In this document: positions 21,701 through 27,600 of the stretch, in pieces | Layout of the letters: each line of letters begins with the position of its first letter | Numbering within the stretch: position 1 is the first letter of the stretch | NCBI GenBank assembly: GCA_913043285.1 | Contig: CAJWML010000009.1 | Coordinates: forward strand, 1 to 64,000 | Source of the DNA: CAKZNE01 sp002695025 | GTDB lineage: Bacteria; Bacteroidota; Bacteroidia; Flavobacteriales; Schleiferiaceae | DNA: 64,000 bases | Direction: 5' to 3' | Program-made: the position numbers and the translations under genes | The notes under the pieces: generated by a model | What the model was told of the DNA's origin: nothing | The model's database searches: none | The model's input: the letters and a program-made list of their open reading frames with translations, nothing else

Positions 21701-21858
21701 ATGTGCATGCTGCGGTAGTAAATATTAACGGGAGAGGCCTCCTGGGTACCCGTTATAGAGGTACCACTACCTAATTGCAGAGTTTGAGCATGACCCAGAA
21801 ATGAATATAAAACAAGGAAAAAGCAGGAAATACTGCGGAGTAACGGTTGATATTCCAT
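6766..21858 (-). CDS. giant T9SS surface protein with beta-helix, CARDB and Cys-repeat blocks
   Basis: 5030 residues in one uninterrupted frame. Signal peptide (residues 1-24, ending GHAQ), an N-terminal beta domain, then four roughly 540-residue units of an Ig-like domain plus a parallel beta-helix. Each unit ends in a D-GE-R-AS-PDIGADE motif near residues 735, 1284, 1816 and 2353. Next come six GCDS modules (about 2580-2840), at least five CARDB-like domains and one carboxypeptidase-regulatory-like domain (about 2970-3870), a SprB-like repeat (about 3875-3940), three more GCDS modules, and 15 CDSY modules (about 4095-4870). It ends in a T9SS type A sorting domain (VFPNPTTGDY, last 78 residues). 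It should be exported through the Sec and T9SS pathways and attached to the cell surface or released; an adhesin or gliding-related role is inference. Single gene, not in an obvious operon. Confidence 0.93.
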   Translation of the reverse strand: MEYQPLLRSISCFFLVLYSFLGHAQTLQLGSGTSITGTQEASPVNIYYRSMHMQIVYRAAELNAAGVFSGKLTELGFYIENAPIHNLPDFTISVGHTSANDASSHIAAPLKQVYKRSAYSPLAGGFDMLSLDSVFDWNGTDNIVVDVCFDRVFDYTSTGRVRYYNDGSNNAGFTRSDGSDQCGIPVSSTTNNKPQVQMTFLPDVANNAGVVSTNITDITCAGSSAVKATVGNFGNNQIDSLMIGWEVNGVAQNPVKYTSMLDTLLGSGSHTAEVSLGNYNFISGVAYNLTVYTYQPNGLADAQTSNDSVEVSTTVGLGGNYTIGGVGADYGSFTAAVNDLIAKGICGTTTFQVAAGTYFEQISLPQIEGAGPGSEIIFESVALDSSTVTLSNNSATFSSNYTLRFNGAGYVSFRHMGIASNNATYDRVVYFEGGSNHITFHNSVIKNVDVASPYNYQLVEVNSAAECDYLEFSHSYFLNGYSGIYNNGSDADHFTITHNQFINQRYDGVYLYGANFVTIDDNLINTNSTSSFIAIELRYCDSTLSVQRNHIMNVEGGQGINLDYCDATAAQPARVANNFIHLNSASSSAEGIYILGSLNVNVVFNTVNLVSTNTNNIGLHLSGGGAIHLLNNNIAVKGGDALYVHSGLSIDQSDFNNFYNANGDVGYWEDEVKTLSDLIAASGKDSNSISEPPYFYNDTSYQSAQVALNNNGSPVSGITTDIEGETRDASNPDIGADEFSPTSQDAGVYALVVPEMPFAAGSLPVKAVIRNFGGVTLTSATINWSVNGVAQSAVNYNGSLNTGDTAWVLLGNVNFAETTVYNLEAYTSMPNGGADALAVNDTAFVGPITPALAGTYTIGGTTPDFTSFTAAADILNLGGIRDHVFFDVRSGTYSERLEFTRFPTLNVSDTVTFRSEAMDSAAVTLNAGYTNSSENYVIRINGSQRMSFEHLTIENTSANSYSRVLYLDSSAAYITLDNCALISGSTSSSLTSVVYVYNSSNMAEPHHISINASTLLNGYYGLYTSGRSGRSSHLNVTNSNILGGYNFGLYLSAQDSITVRNNLIIPRSGASASYQGLYVYYSTGGSIIKNRIYAVNANDGMYGFSLQGHPSDPYLIANNFISTGGNNSGGYTMELQSLDYVKVVHNNLLTTNTDPDGAAFNDDYSYYNGSNGVEVLNNVFQNEGGGYAVKVDHSNTTTSFNYNNLYTTGSKLARWSTTDAADLADWQSVSSQAANSVSADAQFLNDTNLHVNASILNKAATPLAYVSDDIDGESRDASTPDIGADEFEPLGDDAGLLAIQGPQIPFEPGNQNVYVELLNNGADTLTAVTINWEVNGVAQTAYNYSGNLPTGQSQDSVNIGTYNFLTDTVYTIKAYTSLPNGNADVLATNDTIEQDGLITALSGLYTLGGANPDFADFTAANTALSERGVSGWVTFSVRDGEYNETLLMRPVRGASATDSILFVSESNNPELVKLRTNTYSPVQLELRGANHFSFKDITFRSDYIYTGLGLVLLDSNASHINFMNCVFSDTIFGTNGEVLLASEYGSRSDSLSVMNCTFKGGRYGINAYGGVSGTVTGLRVINSNFVDQYYRGIYFEDQSDFTVSGDSVYTNRGNTSYTGIYGYFSREGGRVSGNYILATDDGIYLSDVDGTNGDEVLLTNNYVGLSGSNSGSGIYASSCDYLNVAYNSVRSFNSSTSTEAFYESSCSNMKVYNNIFQNEGQGYAIDMDGYSSYEQDHNNLYSSGATLARYRNSAYSDLSAFQAVSNLDTNGVSQLAQFSDTNDVHVESVGLNAAGTPLPYVNTDFDGDTRDPSRPDIGADEFTVNTDDAALTALTGPVIPFASGNNTVYVSMLNNGLDTLKTAQITWKVNGVAQTTYNWVGSLATGAQDDSVAIGTYNFSPGTSHNIVAWVSLPNGNPDILNANDTAGAPDLYPALSGYYSLGGGSADFPTFVSAVDALHAGGVLSWVTFRVNNGTYTEQITLHEVAGASPTDSIVFQSLSGDSSLVKLTFNGNSTNRTTVKLNGADYFSFKDMTLEGQSSTYALLAELSNDTRGIQFLNCVFNMPATTNFNVQGVSGIGDIEDLHIRNSLFVNGNAGIYIDATNSTGLKIIDNRFSEQYRYGVYAYDFVAPQISRNYIEVTNSNSSYNGFYLVNFSDGFRINANQVLIDKMGVGYYLYNMDGAAQDRGVVANNFASIGAQYNGTNSMDAFYILYSGYTDVVYNSANHLSSNGRAFYMVNNTNSLQFKNNIAMAGGGGYAYYSVNSTAISDYNNFISNGTYTFYNFSGGGDLADLAAWQAATGMDAHSVSVDPLFVSDKDLHITQSALDSTGTPITLVTTDIDGENRNASKPDIGADEVNYFPGDVSPITVLSPTSGCLLGANEQFTVRVANTGSQAQGNFDVSLVVNSDTLTETITSNIDGGNTLDFTFSTGVDLSAVGSYAIEVYTSLPSDNNLANDTIKNTIINNPAPAISITNDTAICEGSAITLTASGGNSYNWSNGLSGSSITVGPTVTTTYVVTIDNGNNCITQDSVTVSVNNITDTVEVNLTTCDPGQAGSSTQAFTNQYGCDSVVTTIVNLLPTSDSTLIPVTICEGETASIFGSLRSMAGSYYDTLTAVNGCDSILTQDLVVLPVDSIMLSAVTICQGESANIFDTLRTSAGTYYATYTAQTGCDSITAIELVVNPVDTFRLGSPEICQGDSALLFGAYRQTAGAYYNVLQAVTGCDSVVYYDLVVNPVYNHNVSLDICKGQSVILEGAPRSTSGVYTDLLTSISGCDSTVVTTLTVYPVDTSSSAQTVAIGDSVMVGGSYQTTSGVYTDVFTSINNCDSVHITTLDFVPPQRYFTFTGNANYSSSLVYPETGDEYTTFNFEVTYYDTTGALPPYGFPRTILDYEGNGQYNNAKDRTIVMSQADPTDQDPRDGKVYLASINSLEVGMNYHILTQVVENNKEVIFGPFDNLDVLAQPDLEIFANNITFSNPNPPVSSPLTVSATITNTSDYTAQNFVVHLVNQYDTTLVYPDITVPSLSPRSSTTVSWNITTPAVDAWCPMEVTVDYTNVIAESNELDNVARRPFINGDYNLPGAIVVYPTASPSSRCSTPGSYTRISGYAYYTQTAVPLQDSSVAGATVTMNRGGATYTGLTNSRGYFSISIPAPVIPGTYSTNVEVTDFTLTGDSTTTFDILSCPCTTPDLAAYLSLSDYSIIVGQSIDGTATIRNIGCDTAIAHIMSFTQTGGVPVLMDQNMPQMGPGESTSYSFNNITFNSPGTYTICVIADDARTVGETNFSNNRYCRTIRVYPALPDIVPTNGPYTSQYLCNASGAGFRVSNRGAVATGAFDCDIYVSFNGTPIDTLHHSIANINAFSSVSFNKAFTYTAAGVYTFNIHCDTTVATGGVVTETDETNNTATYSRTILECKPDLTISGCGNVQVDPFSPTAPGGAVVFEATVRNTGNAVATGPMDVDFVVSTGATYTVTIGDIQPGQSLLVQTNAVATASGAAQLTVTADARNTVTNEFNENNNSQTDNLCWEFQPVPRCGGADFWNRTYNVNETAFLAVAVDVDHLYKADSLEVQFEVSGPGIAGTQNLGNALLTQVQKTCACPRLAVLPTNFVFNQVGTYTFTMTVDPDNAYPECDETDNVLVRQVTVNNRPDMRILSQFINPSVINPDLNDTVDFVISYENIGKSNINDLMELKVLIDGMPFDSIKPVVGLVNGDNTSYSLNERWSSNIPGVHVIRAIIDSDNEIPENDELNNEATRAVVVGEAANLMWVNFKSSDIAPALGDTIQVFGYVKNNGDLATEADATISYVNNVLDTINISTVPLGNINPGDSVLVNVDWPVVDNQTTLVGEIVNSTQLEFTYNDNVDSTQIGKFNLSFTTTAACYGDTGSAKVTVSGNGIAPYTYQWSNGAGTDSIAARPGIYTVNVTDASGFTVTGTATINVLSGGIYTTADAEVCAGDSALIFGTYRNTAGYYYDTLQSSGGCDSIIRQALSVNPGKQYVFSPLNLCGVDSALIFGEYHHQSGLYYDTLMAASGCDSVLSRQLTLNPVYEITLPDAVGCDSAQAFGNYVYTSGIYRDTLQATTGCDSILVVNVSILEGDTVNVSETACDSYTWPVNGITYDDGGIYYANLTNGDGCDSIVILDLTVNYSDTVADTITACDSYTWPANGVTYMTSGNYSATLTNVTGCDSVINLALTINNSSDTNAVSLTACDSYRWADAGYDTSFTASGTYFKTLTNAVGCDSVLRLDLTINHSDTVNISDTACDSYFWAATGLTYDDRGIYTATLTNVAGCDSIVILDLMIHYSDTVADTITACDSYTWPVNGMTYTSSGDYSTTLSTVNGCDSVLNLALTINNSSDTNAVSLTACDSYRWADAGYDTSFTASGTYFKTLTNAVGCDSVLRLDLTINSSDTVNITDTACDSYFWAATGLTYDDRGIYTATLTNVAGCDSVVILDLMINSSDTINDTITTCDSYTWPVNGMTYTSSGDYSTTLTNAVGCDSVLNLALTINNSSDTNAVSLTACDSYRWADAGYDTSFTASGTYFKTLTNSAGCDSVLRLDLTINTSDTVNTAATACDTYFWPVNGNTLNDGGIYQVTLTTISGCDSVVILDLTLNHSDTIKDTITACDSYTWPVTGMTYTSSGNYSTTLTNTAGCDSVLNLALTINHSDSTGTSVTACDSYDWYVGNATSPITYTSSGVYTVTLTNSNGCDSLVSLDLTINNSDTVNTSATACDSYFWPANGTTLNDGGIYQVTLTNSVGCDSVVILDLTLNLSDTINDTITACDSYTWAVNSMTYTSSGNYSHTLTNASGCDSVINLNLTINNSFHDVDSVNGCEGYLWSFNSQLYTQSGTYYDTLTTVNGCDSSMTLHLTLDSINTSVSQSGATLTALNTSSTATFQWLDCDNSFTPITGADSSSFTPAVNGNYAVLILDNGCADTSACYEVNNVGLEGGFALSSISVFPNPTTGDYQVDFGRAYNKVRITVTDLAGKVLEKHHLENSQSFNSTLDGPKGMYMIWIQTEYRKQQVFRIVKD
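7250..9578 (-). repeat. coding tandem repeat, 15 CDSY modules in 468-bp triads
   Basis: Inside the giant protein gene. Each module is about 52 residues (156 bp) with the core TACDSYxW...GCDSVxxLDLTIN. Modules come in three types: TW with MTYTSSG, RW with DAGYDTSFTASG, and FW with LTYDDRG or LNDGG. They recur as ordered triads. The same site (GCATCCGCCCA-like) falls at 8276, 8744 and 9212, exactly 468 bases apart. The outer modules are more diverged, and the last one (CEGYLW) is degenerate. Confidence 0.92.
14780..20930 (-). repeat. four beta-helix domain units in the giant protein gene
   Basis: Four protein-level tandem units of about 1.6 kb. Each opens with YTIGG/YTLGG/YSLGG...DF-SF-AA, has rows of short strands such as NNF-S--N and ends in the GADE motif. 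GADE motifs lie near 19655, 18005, 16410 and 14800. DNA identity between units is low, so the duplications are old or selected mainly for fold. Confidence 0.8.
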
Positions 21859-22157
21859 CAGAGCGAAGTTTAGTTTTGCCGTCCCGGAAAAGCTTCCGGA
21901 GGAGTTAAGGCTTCAAAACTGGCTCATCTATTTAAGGAGGATCAGTATAATTTAGCAATTGGATGATTTGGTTGAGTGGTTTGCATTAACCTTTAAAACA
22001 CCCTGTATGCCGCGTAAATACTATTAAATACCCATTAAGGCAGTACCTGTAAAGGATCAATCAGAACATGATGCAAGGCCGGTATCGGATTTGAGCGAAG
22101 ATCATCAAAACTAAAAAAGCCGGGGATCCCCGGCTTTTTTATTGCTTTACTTATTCT
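21859..22157. other. intergenic region upstream of the giant gene
   Basis: Holds the probable leader of the giant surface-protein gene, with a palindrome CCGGAAAAGCTTCCGG at 21885-21900 that would form a hairpin in the 5' leader, and the terminator of the neighbouring sulfotransferase gene at 22113-22140. I found no convincing TAnnTTTG promoter and no further gene. Confidence 0.5.
22113..22140 (-). terminator. intrinsic terminator after the sulfotransferase-like gene
   Basis: Perfect inverted repeat: six A, GCCGGGG/CCCCGGC, six T. It lies 17 bases past the stop codon at 22158 and reads as a terminator in both directions. Confidence 0.92.
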
Positions 22158-23723
22158 TTAATCGGCATATATCGTCATCCTTTCAGCCCTGTGCAGTGCA
22201 ACAAAGCCTCCGGGTGGAGTTATAAACTGTGCTTCAAAAAGTACTTGCTGTGTATCATAGTCCACTTCAATAACACGCCCCTCATTCCTTCCCTGCGAGG
22301 TATTATCCCGTATACAACCCGGGGCAAATAACACATGATTCTCTTTTGGCAGGTAATCCACGTCTGAAACAATAAATGAAAAAGTCTCGGTACCTCTGTT
22401 TTGACCATACGACCAGATCTGTTGTACCGTCATAGCTTCTTCATCTATATTAAATTCTACGGCACGGCTGTATTTACCTCCATTGTCCCATTCACGCCTG
22501 TCACCATTGTCAAACAGTATAATATGGCCGTTGGGCATCAGTTCAGGAGCATGTTGAAACCAGTTCCACTCAAAATCGGCATGGGGAATATTACCGTCCA
22601 ATACCTCCACATCAGTAATCCGGTTTCCTGAAGCATCCAAAGGAGTAAGCAGATATTGATTCAGGTCATTGCCTGCGCGATCGGTTCCCCAGGCTTTATG
22701 CGGACCCAGTATCCACTTCACGTTATTATTGTAATCCAGCTTTACCAATCCCTGGGTCCGGCCCGATACAATGATAGTATTGTCCCGGGCATCATAGATC
22801 ACAGCATTTCCGTGAAACCAATCAATCGTACTTTCATTGAGTTCGTCCCGCATTACCGTCCTGTATTCATCCAATGATTCTTTAAGATCCCATTCCTGAA
22901 TGATTCCCCCGCCATTACGATCCAGTTCCACCACATAATCTTCTATTGTACCATTGCCATTATCGTGTAAACTACCCGACTTACTTGCGGTAACAAGCAA
23001 ATTACCATTGGGCTTGTCCTGTACATTATGATGAAAAAAGTAGCCACTCAAAGGCCAGGAGTTAACTATTTCACCACGCATATCCACTTCGTATATATGG
23101 CTGCTATTGTTGTTCCCAAAGTACATATTGCCATTCTGCAGGCGCTCTATACCACAATCGTAGAACAGGTTATTTAATTCCGGGTGCCCCGAATAATCCA
23201 GGTACCAACGGATATCACCGTGGTGGTCTATCATAAAAGGTACGTGCATACCTTTGCCATAATTACTTATCAGGGTAAGACCATCCGCCATAGCAGTTTT
23301 CTGGGCCGTTTTAATAGTAATTTCAGGCAGATTTTCTGGTAATTCAGATTTGGTTTGTACCTGCACGGTATCCAAATCAATAATGTTGCCTTCGCTATTA
23401 ATCATGGCCAATGCAATGGTATTGAGGTAATCCGGGTAAAGTCCCAATACCGTGAGTTCATGATCACGATCTTGCGTATCAAACCGATACGAGATATCCG
23501 TATCAGTCCCATGCTTCCCCAAAACGCTTACCTCCATATATACCGCTTCCGAAGTACTGAAAGTCAATTGGGTAGTAAGGGGAGCAATATCGGATGAATC
23601 AAACGCAATAGGCGTGGTTACGATATTCAGGTTTTGAACGGCCGGTTTATCCGACTCTTTAAGGTCTTTCTTACATCCAAAGAATAATAATCCCAGAGGG
23701 AGAAACAATAACGATTTCTTCAT
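22158..23723 (-). CDS. aryl-sulfate sulfotransferase-like lipoprotein
   Basis: 521 residues with a lipoprotein signal (Cys17 in GLLFFGCKK). A short beta domain (about 35-125) precedes a propeller with motifs of the ASST family: HGDIRWYLDY, IERLQNGNMYFG, GYFFHHNVQDKPNGNLLV, DWFHGNAVIYD, SGRTQGLVKLD and NGHIILFDNGDRREWD. Family members transfer sulfate between aryl compounds in the periplasm through a catalytic His; the paired HH and the WFHGN His are candidates here. The protein would be anchored on the periplasmic or outer face of the envelope. It stands alone with its own terminator, and no dsbA/dsbB-like partner is adjacent, unlike enterobacterial ASST. Substrate unknown. Confidence 0.85.
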   Translation of the reverse strand: MKKSLLFLPLGLLFFGCKKDLKESDKPAVQNLNIVTTPIAFDSSDIAPLTTQLTFSTSEAVYMEVSVLGKHGTDTDISYRFDTQDRDHELTVLGLYPDYLNTIALAMINSEGNIIDLDTVQVQTKSELPENLPEITIKTAQKTAMADGLTLISNYGKGMHVPFMIDHHGDIRWYLDYSGHPELNNLFYDCGIERLQNGNMYFGNNNSSHIYEVDMRGEIVNSWPLSGYFFHHNVQDKPNGNLLVTASKSGSLHDNGNGTIEDYVVELDRNGGGIIQEWDLKESLDEYRTVMRDELNESTIDWFHGNAVIYDARDNTIIVSGRTQGLVKLDYNNNVKWILGPHKAWGTDRAGNDLNQYLLTPLDASGNRITDVEVLDGNIPHADFEWNWFQHAPELMPNGHIILFDNGDRREWDNGGKYSRAVEFNIDEEAMTVQQIWSYGQNRGTETFSFIVSDVDYLPKENHVLFAPGCIRDNTSQGRNEGRVIEVDYDTQQVLFEAQFITPPGGFVALHRAERMTIYAD

Positions 23724-24079
23724 TTTTAGTTAAGGCTTTTTAGAAGGGGCCAATGATACTAAATAAAATTATCACAGCCGGGTTTAGTAATTCAATGGCC
23801 TTAAAACGTTCCGGGCCAGGTAATTAGTATAAAACCACGTAGAAACTATACAGGCACCCGCCAAAGAATTCTTGGTCATAAAGAAAAAAACTACGGCAAA
23901 AGCCTTTCACAATCATAGCGCTACTATACATTTCAACTCCTCCATAATCCTGAACTAACTAGTGATTGTGTGCGTCAACGTCAAATAAACTTCCTGTTGT
24001 AACATTTACCAACCTTCAGAAGAAACTTTACAATCACATTGCCTTAGTTTACTTTATTCAGCTTTCGAAATTGGTTACC

Positions 24080-24402
24080 CTATTTCGTATCTATCCTCAA
24101 AAAGTAAATCCCGCCTGTCAGATCAAGCGAATAAACACGATTCTATACATTGGCCGTAAGGCTTACCGCCCAAAGTGCCTGCCCAGTAGAATCGTATTTG
24201 GCAACAAAACTATTGGAAGTATTGGGGGCAAAAACCGGGACACTATTAGTGGGATCCGGGTCAAAATCCAGGTAATTGGTAAAGCTGCCACCCACCGCTA
24301 TATTTCCGTTATTATCAGTGGCTAGGGCATAACCCGTTTCACCACCACCTGTACCGCCTTCCAGCGCATAGGCAAAATCCAGAACAGGTTGGTCCTGATT
24401 AT
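24080..24402 (-). pseudogene. remnant of SBBP-propeller protein with T9SS tail
   Basis: Read on the minus strand from 24402, one frame gives an SBBP-type propeller module: GYALATDNNGNIAVGGSFTN, LDFDPDP, then SFVAKYDSTGQALWAVSL. An in-frame TAG at 24143-24145 follows. The same frame then continues with VYSLDLTGGIYFLRIDTK and a stop at 24080, which is the usual last strand of a T9SS type A sorting domain. The 5' end is missing, since a TAA precedes the first residue. It is thus a fusion of one propeller blade with the extreme C-terminus of an exported protein, left by deletion. It seems non-functional. Confidence 0.75.
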
Positions 24403-24553
24403 TAACTAAATGGCATCATGAATAACATTTAAATTGTCTAAAATATTTTTTTGATTAAAAAATAAGTAGGTATTTCTACAGAATTCCAAACGTCCACATT
24501 ATTAAGGATATAAAATCCACATCACTCTCTATATACACCGATTGGACTCAATA

Positions 24554-24561
24554 TAAATTTG
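24554..24561 (+). promoter_or_regulatory. possible -7 element for the Ig/vWA/ABC operon
   Basis: TAAATTTG matches the TAnnTTTG box. No good TTTG partner is seen 17-20 bases upstream, so this is tentative. It lies about 115 bases before the first gene of the seven-gene operon. Confidence 0.35.
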
Positions 24562-24677
24562 TTTATATCTATTAAAAATCAACATAAGTAATGGGAAAGG
24601 CAAATACCATGTCCCTTGCCGGGATGGAAAAGCCATTCATATACTGAAAACTGATCTGGAAATTCAAAAGAAGAGTC

Positions 24678-27600
24678 TTGAAACTACTATTATCCAAAAT
24701 AATATTCCTCAGTATTTACTCCTTTACATGTATGCAGGCTCAATCACTTCAGATATCCTTGTATGCTAATGGTGAAATCATAAATACCATGGACACTCTT
24801 TTTAGTTGCCCGGGTGATTTATTGACGTTGTCAGACTCTACAAGTCATAATTCCGACCTTACTGGTTATTGGCTATTCACCCCAACAGATTCCTTACAAC
24901 AAGATTCTACTAAGGAAATCAAAATATCCTTTAAATGGCCCGGTACAGAAAGTCTCACCTTAAAGTTATACGATTCCGTGGGTACGGCTTCTCAAAACCT
25001 TGTGGCGGCAATAACAATTTATCTTACTACCTCCGATAGTCTCAGCCCCCCTGTACTAAATACTCCAACATCCTTTATATGTCCGGCTCAAATTCCAGAG
25101 AATCTCTTTATTAGCCAGGCAGCTCAAGGTGCATTTAATGACTTTATTTATCAGTGGCAAGATTCAGTTACCAACCAGAATTGGCAGGATATAGGCTCAT
25201 CACACAACACCCCTTCACCATATATTTTTACCGATGGTCTTGTTGCCGGACTTGTAAAATATTATCGCCTTAAAGCAACCTCCAATCTATGCGGAAGCGA
25301 ACTTTTCAGTAAACCCGTAGTCCTGCATGCTTATGATAGCCTAACATCCGGTTCACTTACCGATACCAACGGACTTAGTATTAATGATACTTTATCCCTT
25401 TGCTTTGGCAGTTCCCTTCCTCCCTTGAGGATAAATGCCAGCGGAGGGGATAGTAATTACCATTACCAATGGCAATACTCAACTAATGGAAGCCTTTATG
25501 CGGATATCAATGGCTGCGCTGATAGCCTTATTTTAAGCAGTGGTCTGGACAACCTTAAAAACCCGCAGAACTTCTTCCGCGTGATCGCTTCCGATGGGTG
25601 CGGACAAACTTTTACTTCTGCTCCGTTAACCGTTTTGGTTTACGATTCACTGGAAGCCGGCACTATAAAAGTGCAGAATACAACATCGAGAAAAGATACC
25701 AACATCTGTATTGGTGAAAGCATTGCTCTGGTGCCTCAGGTTTCTGCACCAGGGGGCTATGGGGGCGATTCTCCTTCCCGAAACTATAAATTTCAATGGC
25801 TCAGAAAAACCATTTCCGGCAACTATTCCCCTGTCCAGGGTTTACAGGCTAACTCGGACTCTCTGCAAATCATCAACGATAGCAGCCTTTCTGCGGGCAC
25901 TTATTATTACAGGCTGGAAGTACAAGACAGTTGCGGAATTGCTTTAACAGATAGTGTTAAGGTGATGGCCTATGATACATTGCGAAGACCTTCCATCAAC
26001 CTTACCGATACGATCTTTTGCCCCGGAAATTTTCCAACTGCATCTATCACCATAAGCCAGCTCCCCAGCGGAGGAAGTGGTCAATTTGTTTACCAATGGG
26101 AAAAATCCCCGGACCTTATTAACTGGATAGCAGCAGGAAATACTTCAACCAATCCAGACACTTTCAGCTTTAATTCGTCCAATTCCAGTATATCGGAATT
26201 CAGCCCTGATACTACGCTGCATTACCGCCTAAAGGTTTACTGTCCCCGTTGCAAGGATAGCGTATTAAGTGATCCGGTAACGCTATATACTTTTCCGCAG
26301 ATTCAATTAGGTTCTGTCACCGGAGTTAAAAGCCAACCCTTCCAGGATAGCCTGATTATCTGCTATGGCCAAAGTCTGGATTCACTTACGGTTTTGGCAA
26401 GTGAGGGTGATGGCAATTTTCACTATAACTGGCAGTATTCTTCGGATGGCCTGTCCTTTAATACCATCCACGGAGCATTGGATTCATCCGTGCTACTGGC
26501 CGGACTTAGCAATCTTAAAGATCCTGAAAATTACTACCGGGTGGTGGTAACCGATGATTGTAGCCAATCTGCCATCTCGGATACTTTCCTGGCCATTGTT
26601 TATGATTCACTACAGGGCGGCACATTGCAAGTATATGGTTCTACTTCCGCTAAAGACACTGCCCTTTGTACGGGCGAAAGCCTTAGCCTCACTTTTGACC
26701 AGTTACCCGCTGGGGGTAAATCGGGTTATGATTTTACCGCCTATCAGTACCAATGGTTGAGAAGAACCGCCACGGGTAGTTTTCAGCCCTTAACGGGAAC
26801 TGGTGCGCACAACGCCTCTTTGTTTATTGATCATAACGGAGTGCTGCAACCCGGCACCTATTATTACAAATTGCAGGTGATTGACGATTGCGCGGTAGTG
26901 GAAACGGATAGCATTAAGCTAACCCTTTACCCACCGGTGAACCGGGCCGAAATAGACACTGCCTCTCGCCTGATCTGCAGCAATAGTCTTCCTCAAACAA
27001 TCCCGATAACCACAATAGCTAGTGGAGGGAACGGTCAATTTAATTATACTTGGCAAAGAAAGTTTGCCGGAACCAACACCTGGATGGATCTCAGCAGTGG
27101 CACAGCACCTCAGGCTTATGTTTTTAATACTAACCTCTTACCCGATACCGCTATTTACTATCGCTTAAGATCCAACTCTTTGCGATGTGGGACCGCGCTT
27201 TACAGTGACAGCCTGAAGATCGAAACGTATTCTTTGCCTACCATTTATAATTCCGGCATATCAGGAATAAACGGCAAACGTTCTGATTCTATTTGTCATA
27301 ATACCAACTTTGACAAGCTTTGGATAGAAGCGGCCGGAGGTAATTTTGATAACGACTACCGGGTTGCTTGGTTCTATTCTGCCGACAGCAGCTTTTCAAC
27401 CATAAAAGATTCCGTATTATTCAATTCTTCGGGTTCTACAAACATTCTTCCGGGTAGTTCTATTGGCAAATTGCTCGGTGGTTCAACGTATTACTTCCAG
27501 GCCGTTTTGGAAGATAAATGCGGCAATAAGGATAGCTCCGGTATATTTAACATCTATGTGTATGATGAGCTAAGCCCTGGTTCTGTAAAGGCCAGACGTA

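Larger units (their letters stand above)
23724..24677. other. gene-poor region with a decayed gene
   Basis: About 950 bases between divergent genes. The only coding signal is a decayed beta-propeller/T9SS remnant at 24080-24402 on the minus strand. The rest (23724-24079 and 24403-24677) is AT-rich, with frequent stops in all frames and no recognisable RNA gene. Confidence 0.6.
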
